Source: Carya illinoinensis
Taxonomy: Eukaryota; Streptophyta; Magnoliopsida; Fagales; Juglandaceae
Direction of reading: 5' to 3'
Assembly: GCF_018687715.1 (NCBI RefSeq)
Contig: NC_056753.1
Span: forward strand, 7,077,001 to 7,141,000
DNA: 64,000 bases
Of the stretch, positions 48,401 through 58,865 are shown piece after piece. The position numbers and the translations under genes are program-made. Numbering within the stretch: position 1 is the stretch's first letter; every line of letters starts with the position of its first letter. The notes beneath the pieces are model-generated. The model did no database searches. It was not told the DNA's origin and saw nothing but the letters and a program-made list of their open reading frames with translations.

Positions 48401-50555
48401 AGCCAAAAGTCCGTTCTTCTATAAGGTATAGGTTAGATATTACCTCAAGTGGTTTTACATACAGTTACTTGTAATGCTTGCTGGATGGTCTTTCATTTCC
48501 TTTTATTTGTTGTAGTTATTCTCAAATGGGATGAGAGAGTCAGAGCAGCGACATGTAACCCTTACCATCAATGCCTCCGGTATAAAGAAATATCATAAAC
48601 TTCCTGTTTTCTCACGAAACCATTACCTTCTTGGTGTGTATGACTAATTTAACTTACAACCCTTTTACTTTTCTGCCCTGGAACAGAAGAAGTTGCCCTC
48701 ATGGAGCTACTGAATTTTATGTACATCAATACCTTATCCGTCACTACAGCTCCTGCTTTGCTGGATGTTCTTATGGCTGCAGACAAATATGAGGTCGCCT
48801 CTTGCATGAGGTATTGCAGTCGACTATTGCGGAATATGCCAATGACACCTGAGTCTGCATTGCATTATCTTGAGCTTCCTTCCAGTGTTTTAATCGGTGA
48901 AGCGGTCCAGCCATTGACTGACACTGCAAAGCAGTACCTTGCTGCCTACTATAAGGACATCACCAAGTAAGTTCTACTTAGTACAACCATACATTGGATT
49001 TTATTTTCCTGTCTTCCCTCTTGTCGGTTCTATTAGGGATTGATAGCATTGGATTTTACTATGAAGAGCTAAAGTAGATCACATGTTACCCTTGCATATG
49101 TCATTATCGACATTCTGAAACATCTTTTGTGCTCAACTATTTTCTTTAGTGATGTCTGTGATTGGGTTTTGCTGCCGTAGTTCAAAATGTGATACTGCTG
49201 TCATGTTGGGATTTTTCTTGTTTGTCTGTCCTTCAAGTTGAATCATGTGAATGAAGATTATGATACCAGCCGAAGACTTTTGAAGCATCCTTTTTCATAA
49301 ATTATCCTCTTATTTCATATGTCATGCGATTCTCTTTTGTTTTTCATGTTGGTTACATGAATAAAATCACACATTTTGCAGTCATTTGTTGGGCCATAAC
49401 CTTATCCTTGGTTTTAACAGTCCACCTTGCAATTTCTACCTATATCTTTGGCTTGATTAAGCAAGAGAAATTGATCCTTTCGTTGTGAAATCATTTAAGA
49501 TGTAATATGGTATTAGGGCAAAGTTGACCCACACAGCCATTGGCAAGGTTAACATGTCATAATGATTAATTAAGCACAACTGTTCTCACCTCAATTCTTT
49601 TTAATTCTCTTTTAATTCCTGCTGCTGTTGTTTCTGCTGCTTCTGTTGTTTGGTGTCTTCATCATTATTCAAATTAAATGTGATTCGTCTTCTGGGAGGC
49701 AGCTTATGAATGAGATTTTCTGATTTTGCTTGTTTGTCCAGGTTCCAGGAAGAGGTGATGGCCTTGCCCCTTGCTGGAGTAGAGGCAGTATTGTCCAGTG
49801 ATGATCTCCAGGTTGCATCAGAGGATACTGTGTATGACTTTGTGTTGAAATGGGCTAGGAATCAGTACCCAAAACTGGAGGAGCGGAGAGAAATCCTTGG
49901 CATGCGCCTGGCACGCTTCATTCGCTTCCCTTTCATGAGCTGCCGGAAGCTTAGGAAGGTTTTAACCTGTAATGATTTTGATAATGATGTGGCATCCAAA
50001 CTCGTAATGGAGGCCCTCTTTTTTAAGGCCGAGGTGCCACACCGCCAACGCATTCTGGTTGCAGAAGAGTCCAACACCCCAGCCCGTCGCTATGTGGAGC
50101 GGGCCTACAAGTACCGCCCTGTCAAGGTGGTAGAATTTGAACTTCCCAGACAGCAGTGCGTGGTTTACCTGGACCTGAAGCGGGAAGAGTGTGCAAATTT
50201 GTTCCCTTCTGGACGGGTGTATTCACAGGCATTCCATCTGGGTGGCCAAGGGTTCTTCCTGTCGGCTCACTGCAACATGGACCAGCAGAACTCTTTCCAC
50301 TGCTTTGGGCTGTTTTTAGGGATGCAGGAAAAGGGGTCAGTGACATTTGCAGTAGACTATGAATTTGCAGCAAGATCAAAACCAACCGAGGAATTTGTCA
50401 GTAAATACAAAGGCAACTACACATTCACCGGGGGCAAGGCAGTCGGCTACCGAAACTTATTTGCTATACCATGGACTTCCTTCATGGCTGATGATAGTCT
50501 CTACTTTATCAATGGAGTCCTCCACCTCAGAGCTGAGCTTACCATCAGGCTCTGA
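36459..50555 (+). CDS. POB1: BTB/POZ-BACK protein POB1/LRB-like
   Basis: Six exons: 36459-36714, 47943-48068, 48304-48425, 48516-48579, 48687-48966, 49742-50555; all introns GT-AG; 553 residues, close to Arabidopsis POB1 (about 560). The start is the first in-frame ATG and gives [19 protein letters not shown], aligned to the family's N-terminus. Residues ~25-85 hold [19 protein letters not shown] and the basic [13 protein letters not shown] nuclear-type motif. The BTB domain (~140-240) includes [20 protein letters not shown] and [24 protein letters not shown] (~283-385) includes [20 protein letters not shown]. The conserved C-terminal domain includes [20 protein letters not shown] and [13 protein letters not shown]. 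From the family, LRB/POB1 proteins are CUL3 substrate adaptors that act in the nucleus in phytochrome B/PIF3 turnover. Sequence alone does not separate LRB1 from LRB2/POB1. Intron 1 is 11,228 bp and full of transposons. Confidence 0.95.
36911..37094 (+). repeat. SINE family A, 5'-degenerate copy in intron 1
   Basis: Contains GTCTAAGTTTCAAATGGTG, CAATCTCTAGGTCCATC, CTCCCAGAATTAGTCGGGACG and ends GGCAATAAAAAAAA, matching the SINE bodies at 38779 and 57771. The tRNA-like head is degraded. Confidence 0.6.
37410..37515 (-). repeat. LINE 3'-end fragment (reverse)
   Basis: Begins with a T run (37410-37422), then ATAAGTAATATGATATTTCATTGAT and GGCATAGCCCAAGTACAC. This is the reverse complement of the L1-type LINE tail seen elsewhere in the window. 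Confidence 0.5.
38779..39009 (+). mobile_element. SINE family A, tRNA-derived
   Basis: Flanked by a 10-bp target duplication TTAGAATATA (38769-38778 and 39010-39019). The head has an A-box-like GGCTCAAGTGGT (38793-38804) and a B-box-like GGTTTAAATCC (38840-38850), internal Pol III promoter elements. The body is shared with 57771-58015. The tail is ATGCCAATAAAAGG. Confidence 0.8.
39142..39342 (-). mobile_element. SINE family B, tRNA-derived
   Basis: On the minus strand, it begins GGCACGGGTGGATAGCCCAAGTGGTAAGG (A box) and continues to GGTTCGATTCCC (B box), about 45 bp apart as in a tRNA. The body differs from family A. ATTTGAA occurs at both flanks as a probable short target duplication. A full cloverleaf is not present, so it is not a tRNA gene. 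Confidence 0.7.
39667..39745 (-). repeat. LINE 3'-end fragment (reverse)
   Basis: CTTTATCAATAAACCAAATTTCATTGATC and AGCCCAAGTATAGCC match the reversed LINE tails at 37410 and 57572. Confidence 0.35.
39804..42975 (+). mobile_element. Degenerate Ty1/Copia element in intron 1
   Basis: Same strand as the host gene. Putative 5' LTR 39804-40238 (TG...CA, ending ATTCCAAACA) is followed by PBS-like TTGTTATCAAGAG. Then gag pieces ([20 protein letters not shown] near 40300), a zinc knuckle [13 protein letters not shown] near 40980, an integrase C-part at 41564-41920 ([32 protein letters not shown]), and RT at 42421-42612 ([29 protein letters not shown]) with VDDM near 42670. Numerous stops and frameshifts. 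It ends near 42975 before RNase H, and no 3' LTR was found. Unrelated to the young element at 20020 except by superfamily. Confidence 0.8.
41972..42120 (+). repeat. 65-bp tandem duplication in the Copia remnant
   Basis: The unit starting GCTCCCATTCCTATTGTTCC occurs at 41972, 42037 and (partial) 42102, period 65 bp and essentially identical, so it arose after the element had begun to decay. Confidence 0.8.
42976..45820. other. Intron 1 sequence, mostly unassigned
   Basis: Contains a TA microsatellite near 43356-43374 and GACAAATGGAGGGGAAGGAAT repeats near 44085-44140. A minus-strand stretch near 43912-44070 reads [20 protein letters not shown] and has a coding look but no family I can name; it ends at a CT-rich acceptor-like sequence, so it may be a captured exon. 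Nothing else was recognised. Confidence 0.35.
45828..46217 (+). mobile_element. TRIM-like element in intron 1
   Basis: Two direct terminal repeats share GAGTGAATATAGG, AT(C/T)C(T/G)..ATTGCTTGG and GACCCAGATGGC-like blocks. The left copy (about 45828-45948) is followed by TGGTATTATAGCCAATCCC (45949-45967), a mutated tRNA-Met primer-binding site. A purine tract TTGTTGGGGGGAGGG (46036-46050) precedes the right copy. The interior is under 100 bp and non-coding. Confidence 0.6.
46218..47942. other. End of intron 1, no gene
   Basis: No coding or RNA gene was recognised. A LINE 3' tail lies at 47636-47739 (plus orientation: GTATACGTCTTGTGTACTTGGGCTATGC). The intron ends TGTTTTCCAG at 47942. Confidence 0.4.
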
Positions 50556-50880
50556 CTCCACGCAATTCCTGTTTCTTAAAGCTGTAGATCGATTTGCCCT
50601 TTTAATTGGTGGGCCTAACCTTTTCTTTTGTTCTGTTTTCCCAGCACCTTTTCTCCCAAATGCTTGTAATAAACCAGGCATTACTCTCCTCTCGAGATAC
50701 TTTCTGTAGCAGATTGTTGAGTGATGATTCCAAATAATTCTCTCGTTCTGAGTCTACTTGTGCGTGGAAGGAACGAGGGTAAAATGTAAATAGGTTTGAG
50801 TAGGTTGCAGAATCAATACCGTTTTCGAGTTCTGTTTTCCTTTCCTTTTCTTTTCTTCTTTATTTTTTCATTTTTTAACT
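50556..50880 (+). other. 3' UTR region of POB1/LRB gene
   Basis: Follows the TGA stop at 50553-50555. AATAAA within TAATAAACC near 50668 is a possible polyadenylation signal. The exact transcript end cannot be read from sequence. Confidence 0.4.
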
Positions 50881-50939
50881 GGAACTGTGTGACAGCGTGA
50901 GCGTTTCATCAAAATTAGCACTTCTGTACTGAGTGGAGC

Positions 50940-51189
50940 ATGGAAAATTCAAGTGCCTCGTCTATGCAGTACAAATCCCGTTTCTGCACACAAGATTTTG
51001 GCTTAACTTCGACCATGTAGGGAAAGCAAATCTAGAATACAACTTCGTCTATTGAGTGAGAGCATGGAAAATTCAAGTGCCTCGTCTATGCAGTACAAAA
51101 ATTCAAGTGCCCCGTCTATGCAGTACAAATCCCGTTTCTGCACACAAGATTTTGGCTTAACTTCGACCATGTTATTACATTAAAGAGAA

Positions 51190-51240
<51 letters not shown>

Positions 51241-51290
51241 GGTGGTGGTGAAGGCGGGGGGGAGGGAAAGCAAATCTAGAATACAACTTC
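50940..51290. repeat. Local duplication interrupted by a 47-nt poly-G run
   Basis: The block CATGGAAAATTCAAGTGCCTCGTC... GACCATGT occurs at about 50939-51018 and again at 51064-51171, with an extra internal repeat of AAAATTCAAGTGCC in the second. AAAGCAAATCTAGAATACAACTTC occurs at about 51027 and again at 51268. Between the copies, 51193-51239 is 47 consecutive G followed by TGGTGGTGGTG. Such a homopolymer is very rare in plant DNA and may be a sequencing or assembly artefact or a G-quadruplex-forming tract. Confidence 0.8.
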
Positions 51291-52850
51291 CTGATAAATT
51301 TATGAGTTTAAATGAATGAATTGATTAATCGGCTAATTTTAATTATAAAACTTGTATAATATAAGGAATGCTGCATCTTATATTCATATGTACTCGAGGA
51401 CTTTGTTCAAGAAGTAAACCACTTCATCCAGCCCCCCCACATTGCAAGCGTGCAGCATGAATAAGCATCATTTGAAACTCTCTGACCTCACTTCTGCCAC
51501 CCCCACATAACCATATACACAACTCCCCAGACTTCAGAAACGCACACCTCCACTTCGTTCCACAATAGTATCCACAAAGCAAGCAATTCAAATAGGCATG
51601 TGCATTTGCGCCATTTTTTTCCAGCCCGGTTTAGAACCTGAAAAATCGGGTTCATCCGGGTGGGTATCTAGATTTCGTATCCGCCCCTATCTAGATGCAG
51701 GCGATGTTATATAATGTGACATCATTTTGATCTTCAAAACTATCTTTTATGTTTGTGACCTTCCTCTTTAAAACGGTTTTTTGGAAATTTTGGATATCTT
51801 ATTACAATTCGGGTAACATATATTCAGAGTTTTATAACCAGGTATCCGCCCAAGTTACAACCATATTAAACCGGGTGGGTACTTGGATTACATTATAAAC
51901 CCGGATGCAGATCTGGATATAACCGAGTACTTAGATCAACATTCGGGTTTACTCTCCTAAATTCAAGGACTTTTTAGAAAAGATTCGAAACTTGCAATAC
52001 AACTTTTCCAATTCGAAGGTGTCACCAGATTGACTCCAACTCCAACTTTATGCTCCGACTCCGATATTATACATATGTTATAAAAATATATATTTATCTA
52101 TATATTGATAATATATAATAGTATAGTTATATGGTTATATAACTATAACTTATATATTTAAATTCAATAATATATTAGTATGAGCTAATTATTATAAAAT
52201 AATATACTTATATTATAATACAAATAGACTAATAATAGTCTAATATATGTAAATATCATAGTATTATTACTCTACATAATATAATAACATATAATTAGAC
52301 ACTAAAAATAATTATAGTATTGAATTAAGTTAGAAATAAGTTAGATACTAGTATAATATAATAATATATAATACTATAGTATAATAACATGTAATTAGAC
52401 ACAGTATAGTATAAGTCTAGTATAAAAATAAGTTAGATATTAGGATAGAGTTTATATAGTTAAGTTCAAGAATAATAATAGACTAATAATCAATGTGATT
52501 ATTGTTAAAGAATAACATTAATAGATTAATAATCAATTATATGTACACACTCACATCATAGTATTACTATCATACATATTAAATATGTTAAGGTAGGTGA
52601 AAATTGACTAACTAATAGTGAATCATGTATCATGTATCATGTATAATGTATATATTGTAGGACTATTAATTTATTATCTAGATTCTAATATAATAGTATG
52701 TAACTAGAAAAATGATGGCGTGTAATTGTATATATAGAACAATTTTTAGTAGTTATAGATTATAAACTACACATAACTTAATACTAGTGAATTAGCACTT
52801 GTTAATTTTTTTATGATTCAATACAAACAATTAATTCAGTGTTTACAAGA
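51291..52850. other. Intergenic repeats, no gene
   Basis: 51600-51960 holds several copies of CCGGGT / ACCCGG motifs in both orientations (CCCGGTTTAGAACC, GGGTTCATCCGGGTGGGTAT, ATAAACCCGGATGC), like the subterminal repeats of a decayed hAT-type element. From 52060 to 52800 the DNA is almost pure A/T with TATAATA-type repeats. Confidence 0.35.
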
Positions 52851-54646
52851 ACTAGAAATTTTTTTAATGAATAAGAAGAGTAGTCTTGTAACCAACCCCC
52901 ATAAAGTATTCATATTCAAGTCTGCACTTCTGGATTCTCCTTGAGTAATGTACCCATACATCTTGTGTTGAACAACAACTCCAGTTGGCATACTCCACAC
53001 TTTCCTCTGTGTTAAGACAGATGGCATAATTTAGGTTGTTAATATTTTTTTCTTATAGAGGTTCAATTTGGTTGGTAGAGCTTCATGACAGGCTCTCCAC
53101 AAGAATGTTTTAATAGCATTTACTTTCTTGAGGCTCCAAATTTTGGACCAAATCTTGTCCTTAGTATCATTGCTCGATGACTGTCCCTCGTGTCTGTCTT
53201 GAGTTTCTCATTGGAGATGATGTACACTTCTTACTAAGAACTTCCCATCTATTGTGCATCTCCACATTAATCTATCAAGGATGTTGCATGTGCTTATAGG
53301 AATCCTGCTTATTCCCTACTCTTCATCCTCTTTGAATATTGTCCTTATCAAAGGAATGTTCCATTGTTTTGTATCACTGTCCATTTGCTCCTTTAACTCG
53401 GCATTTTTGTGAAAAACTTGCATGGATGATTGAGTCCTGAAATATACTAGTCTAGGAAGCCACTTGTCCTTCCAAATTTTTACTGGTCCTTATCTCTAAT
53501 TCTCCAAAGCAAACCTTCTTCAATAAGTGGTTTTGCAGCCATTAGGCTTCTCCACATGTAAAAAGAGTTATAGCCTAACTTAGCCTTAAGAAAATGCCAT
53601 GTTGAATAGTATTTTGCTCTTAAAATCTTGGCTGCTAGTGAGTCTGGGCTTTGCACTAATATCCAACATTGCTTTGCTAGCATAGCAATGTTGAAGTTTT
53701 TAAGATCCTTGAATCCAAGACCACCTTCATTCTTTGCTTTCCCCCTTTTCTTCCACTTAACCAGTGTATGTTATTAGTATCCTCTCTTTGACTCCACTAG
53801 AAGAACTACATAATTCTATTGAGTTCCTTCAACAAACTTTTTGGTAGCTTGAACACTCTCATGCTATAGGCTAGGATGGTTTGAATGATAGACTTAAGGA
53901 GGATTTCCTTACTAGCTTGGGACAAGAACTTCACCTTCCAGTTGCTAATTTTGCTCATGATATTGTCCAAAATATTCTTGAATGCCTTTGATCTCGATTT
54001 ACCCAGGAGAGTAGGTAACCCTATGTATTTTTCATAAAAGAATAAGGCTAAGATTCCTGCAGTTGCCAAAATCATGCCTTGGACTTCTTGCTTTGTGTTT
54101 CTGCTAAAATAGAAGGCTTGTCCTTGTTGAGTCTTTGACTTGAAGTCATCTCATATATTTCCAGTAGCCTTCTTAATATACTCCACTCCAATGAATTGGC
54201 CTTACAAAACAAGAGGCTATCATCTACAAAATAAATAAATAAATAAATGATTAATGTGAATCGTGCCTCAAGATATTAGGATTCTTGTGATATGGCCTTG
54301 TGCCTCAGCATTGTGAAGGATGGAACTTGGCACTTCAGAGCAAATAATGGAAAGGTAGGTTGATAAAGGTCACCTTGTCAATGCCTCTAAAAGGCTTGAA
54401 CTTGTTTTGGGGAACACCATTAATAAGAATGGAATAGGATACAATACCAACACATCTCATAATGATTTCTATCCTACCACCAAAGCCCATTTTATGCATT
54501 GCAGCTCTCAGAAATTCTCATTTAATTATCTTATAGGCCTTACTCATGTCAAGCTTTAGAGCCATGAAATGCATTTTACTCCCTCTTGTTTTGTTATGCA
54601 TGGTGTGCATTGTTTTGTATATCACAATCATGTTGTATGACATTAA
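52850..54646 (-). mobile_element. L1-type LINE ORF2 remnant
   Basis: Minus-strand translation, with frameshifts, gives in order: ALKLDMSKAY...W and KMGFGGRIEIIMRCV...YSILING (RT fingers/palm, about 54565-54400), FVDDSLLFCKANSLEW (RT active-site region, about 54220), GLPTLLGKSRSKAF and LSQASKEILLKSIIQ (54050-53880), LAKQCWILVQSPDSLAAKIL and MWRSLMAAKPLIEEGLLWRI (53680-53490), then the zinc-binding domain KIWSLKKVNAIKTFLWRACH (about 53140) and CHLCLNTEESVEYANWSC (about 53010). The active site reads VDD where A/V-DD is expected. Many stops; inactive. 5' part truncated. Confidence 0.82.
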
Positions 54647-54654
54647 CCTTCCAG

Positions 54655-55114
54655 CAGGGGCGGCTCAATATAAATTGAGGCCTAAGGCGGAATTGAAGTT
54701 AGTCATTCGTAATTATAATACAATAAAATATAAATTATTGTATGAAATATTTTTAAAATTTTCAATAAAATGAGATTTTATTTAAAATCTTTAATTTTTT
54801 TGAATTTATATTGAATACTACAACTTAAAATGAGGTCTCAATGCAAATTTAGCACCTCAATTTAGTAAGATCTTAAAAAATTATTTAAAATATAAATAAT
54901 TCATTACATTAAATATTAAATTTAGTATTATGGGGTCTTGCACATATTGAAAAATAAAAAATTTATTTAAACTTTTATATAATGAAATGGTTTTTTATTT
55001 TTTTTTCAAAAAAAATATTAAGAAAAAAATATCTCATTTTTAATTTTATGGGCCTTACATAAAATGGGGGCCTTAGGCAATGGCCTAACTGGCCTTGCCA
55101 TTGAGTCGGCCCTG
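54655..55114. mobile_element. hAT-type MITE inserted next to the LINE
   Basis: Flanked by an exact 8-bp target duplication CCTTCCAG (54647-54654 and 55115-55122). Ends: CAGGGGCGGCTCAAT at the left and, reversed, CAGGGCCGACTCAAT at the right, the CAGGG(G/C)C ends of hAT elements. 460 bp, AT-rich, no coding capacity. Confidence 0.85.
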
Positions 55115-55191
55115 CCTTCCAGGCACAAAAACACTTTGAGTTGGTGATATGATCTGGATGAACTTTGGCTAGAATTTTTTGAAAAGAAATT

Positions 55192-55194
<3 letters not shown>

Positions 55195-55235
<41 letters not shown>
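55195..55235. repeat. CT microsatellite
   Basis: About 20 CT units directly beside the reversed SINE; possibly grown from the SINE's A/T-rich tail or its neighbour. Confidence 0.9.
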
Positions 55236-55241
<6 letters not shown>

Positions 55242-55410
55242 TTATTTTATTGACATAAGTTGTCTAAGAACAGCGTCCCAACTAATCTTGAGGCTGCATG
55301 GGCCCTTGGCAAAGAGTTTCTCGCAAGTGCATCTTAAGTAATTCAAGAGAAAAATCTTCAAATCTGATAGCTCCTAGAGATTATTTTTATCCAAGGAGAT
55401 TTGAAATTTA
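55236..55410 (-). repeat. SINE family A, truncated copy
   Basis: On the minus strand it reads CAATCTCTAGG-like head remains, TTTTTCTCTTGAATTACTTAAG, GCACTTGCGAGAAACTC, AGATTAGTTGGGACGCTG and ends in GTCAATAAAA, matching the 3' two-thirds of the SINE at 57771. The tRNA-like head is missing. Confidence 0.65.
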
Positions 55411-57571
55411 GACTTATTTAGGATGGCGGGAATGGTGCATCATCACTTGCTAGACAACTCACTTGAATGGAGGCATATGGGATGAGGGAATCGTAGACAT
55501 ATTATTAGTCAAGTTTATAGCCATTCCTTTCTTCTTGGCTACACAATTTGAATTCCTTGATTCTAGCAGAGACTGCTTCCCTTACTTATTGATGGCAGAT
55601 TGTACAAATACATCTGCTTCCTTTCTAGTTGAGATATTCTCATCCTCTTGCCACGACATTTGATCTGAAGGCTTTTCCCCTACTAACTTTTGACTAGCAT
55701 GTTCCCTTTCCATCATCCCTTAGTCTGAAGGCATATGCGGTGTGCTAGGTGTTCTAATCTTTGCTTATCCCCCTATCTAATAACTTAAAAATCAAATTAA
55801 GTGTACCTATTAATTCAGTCATGCACTAATCACATAAGATTATGTTATACGTAGTCTCCATTATAAGAACAAGAATCTATAAAATCTACTTCTAATATAT
55901 TTTCTAGAAATAAAATTACAAGTACTACAAAACAAGTCCATTTTCACTTGAGAAAGATGAGACAACTTTTACCTAGTGAAGACTCATGATCTCTAGTGCA
56001 TATTAATTGACCAAGGAGGCAGATAAAAAAAAAGATCAAAAGATAATCTTAAAAGCAAAGTATATGAGAGTTTAAGAATCGTTCGCACAAAGAATTGACC
56101 AATTAATAATGTGATTTTCAGTTGGCCAATCATGCTAGACAACTTGTGATTTAGCATATGCTCTCCATGAGTTTGAAATGACCAAGTACAGGCGCCTATA
56201 CGAGTAGACACGCAGATTTTCACCCCATCTGGCTCCATTCCTCGCCCTATTCAATTCATTGGCACCCACCCCATGGTCGAGTAGACAAGGGCCAATTCAG
56301 CCGTTATCCCAAACATTTTGCTTGGCCACTCAAAGATGAATAGAAATATTTATTTATAATAGGAATATAAACATAGTTATTTTATGTATTAAATATGGGT
56401 AGACAGGCAGATGAATCACATAATGAATATTAACCCACTCGCCCCTTGCCCATTTGTTTTAAAAACTCAACATCTACGATAGTGGGTCTCCATGCAGAGT
56501 GACCCACAATCACGACCACGGGTCTCCAAGCACAAAGACCCATGGACATATCCAGGGATCTCCATGTGTATAGACCGACTACTGCCACGATCGTGGGTTT
56601 GATTCTGATCTTTGGTTTTGATATGCCGCGTTGATATTCATGGTTTGATATTTGACACTCTGGTTTATTATTTATAGGGTTTGACATCATGGTCGGGGGG
56701 TTCAAAGATATATGATTTGGATTTAGATGGCAACGAGCCAGATGGTGGCCTTAAAAATTCACCCACCATTCTAGCGATTAAGGACATGCAGGGTTTAGAG
56801 TTACGGGTGAGATGGAAAATGGCCACCCCACCCAATCGAGGGTGGGGAAGGTGGCTATCCACTTGTTTAGGACCATTGGCAACCTAGCCCTAACTATAAA
56901 AGTTTCCAAAATAATTTAGAAGACTCCAAATGATTGATGTTTTGCAATTTGACTCTCATATGTTCTAAGAAATAGAGGAGACAATTCAGATTGTTTTACG
57001 ACATCGACATTCGAGCAGTATTGTTTAAACAGGAAATAGTTTCCCTTGATGCTCCTTCAAACCCTGGATTGAGAATAAATGTCCATCACGATGGATTTGA
57101 ACATAATCTAAATACATTGATTTGGAAAAATTTCTAAGTTGAACAAGCCAGACAAAAAAAATAACGTTCTAGATACCAAAAGGCATCGTTCTAAACTCAG
57201 CAAGTTTATTGCATCAGCCCATTAGTGCTTTGCTGCCCACCGGAACCCTTAAACACAGCTTTAAGACTCTACTTGCCCCTTGTGAAACGACTGAAGTTCT
57301 CCAGGCTCACAAACATAGCTCATTCTGCCGCACAAGGGATAGCATTATAAATCATACAAATAGATAGAATACAGCAGATAAACATATAACGAATGTAAGC
57401 ATGTGCCCTTACACAAACGTCTTATTTTGAGTAAAAGGTAATACTTTAGCAAGCAACATGACATGCCCAAGAACCAATTTCGGATGATTTTCATAACACA
57501 ACAACTAAATGAAGCTTTTTGGTTCTCATCTGGCCCAAGACCATCTCAGTTCAACAGCCAATCCAGAAGTA
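55411..57571. other. Intergenic, no gene recognised
   Basis: The first few hundred bases may be the decayed 5' part of the LINE. Around 56480-56620, ACCCA(C/T)..CACGA-type segments repeat (GGGTCTCCATGCAGAGTGACC, GGGTCTCCAAGCACAAAGACC, GGATCTCCATGTGTATAGACC). No protein family, tRNA or other RNA was recognised. Confidence 0.35.
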
Positions 57572-57677
57572 TTTTTATAAGTAAATGGGGATTTTATTAA
57601 TAATAACAATGGGCATAGCCCAAGTACACCAGCCATACGAGAAAAATACCCACTAAGAACTAGAAACCCTTACAAGG
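57572..57677 (-). repeat. LINE 3'-end fragment (reverse)
   Basis: TTTTTATAAGTAAATGGGGATTTTATT then GGGCATAGCCCAAGTACACC. Flanks AGCCAATCCAGAAGTAT and AGCCAATCTGGAAATAT are a diverged target duplication, so the fragment inserted as a 5'-truncated LINE. Confidence 0.55.
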
Positions 57678-57770
57678 AGCCAATCTGGAAATATTAGTCA
57701 CCTAAACAGGAAGTGTTGTTGACGAAAAACAAAAGAAAATAGCAACTATCACATCATAACTCTCTCCTCA

Positions 57771-58015
57771 GCGGAAACCCCTGGGGGTTGGCTCAAGTGG
57801 TAAAGGCCTTGGGCTTGGGGGGTATGCTCTCCTCAGGTTTAAGGTTCAAATCCCCTTCGGTGTAAGCAATCTCTAGGGGCCATTTGATTGGAGGATTTTC
57901 TCCTTGAATTACTCGAGATGTACTTGCGGGAAACTCCTTGCCGAGTGCCTATGCACCCCCAGGATTAGTTGAGACATTGATCCTGGACATCTAGTGCCAA
58001 AAAAAAAAAAAAAAT
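57771..58015 (+). mobile_element. SINE family A, full-length copy
   Basis: Flanked by the 11-bp duplication CTCTCTCCTCA (57760-57770 and 58016-58026). Head: GGGGTTGGCTCAAGTGGTAAAGG (A box) and AAGGTTCAAATCC (B box). Body: TGTAAGCAATCTCTAGGGGCC, TACTTGCGGGAAACTCCTTG, GGATTAGTTGAGAC. Ends in a run of 16 A. The long A tail and exact duplication mark it as the youngest copy in the window. Confidence 0.85.
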
Positions 58016-58064
58016 CTCTCTCCTCATTGGAAATTTCCCTGAACTGATCACTAAAGATTGCAAT

Positions 58065-58330
58065 TGTATAAAAGAATTTGGATTTGGACTTGAATTTTAA
58101 ATCAAGAGATTAAGAATGTCTATTTCAAATTCCTTAAAAAATAAAGGAATTTGAGATTGGAACATTTTGAAGGGTTGAAACCTGGTATGGATTTGGGGCA
58201 AAATCCAAATCAAGATTTTGAAATATGATCCAACACAAGAGACTTGAATCTTGAAGCTCCAAATCCAAGATCCTCCTCCCCAAATCCGGCCATCCAAACC
58301 CACCAAACGTATTTTGATATCATGCAAAAT
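58065..58330. repeat. Inverted-repeat element rich in AATCCAAATC
   Basis: GAATTTGGATTTGGACTTGAATTTT and GGATTTGGGGC at the left face GCTCCAAATCCAAGATCC and CCCCAAATCCGGCC at the right. MITE-like; clear termini were not determined. Confidence 0.35.
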
Positions 58331-58865
58331 ATATAGTGGCAAAGAACAGATAACAACTAACACGAGCCGTCATTAAATAAATAAGGTTGTATTTACGTAC
58401 TTCAATTTGAAATACAGATTGAATCAACATTGGCTCATTTGATGTCAAAGAGAAAACCTCCGATGTCTTTTCCCTCTAAATTATGCTATACTTAATCTTC
58501 AGCTGCTCTGACAACACTAACAAACATACTAAGATAGACATTACTGTTTATCTTGAGCAAACATGTCTTATGTCTAGTGACCGGTCACTGGCCTATAGGT
58601 TATTACGCCAGTTGCTGCTGATGATTCCTTCCAATGGAGAAAAATCGTATAGGTCAATGGCGAACTTCCATTCAAGAATAGGCTATCATTACATTAAATG
58701 ATATGAACCCGCGGATCTTGGTGGCCATCATTAAACTACGCCCAATTCATCTATCACTACTAATAACCAAACCTAGCAAGAAACACAAGCAAATACATAC
58801 TTACAAAACATCTAATGGAAAAAATTATTTATAAAGAAAATGTTTAACCTTGGGGTGTGGGAGTG

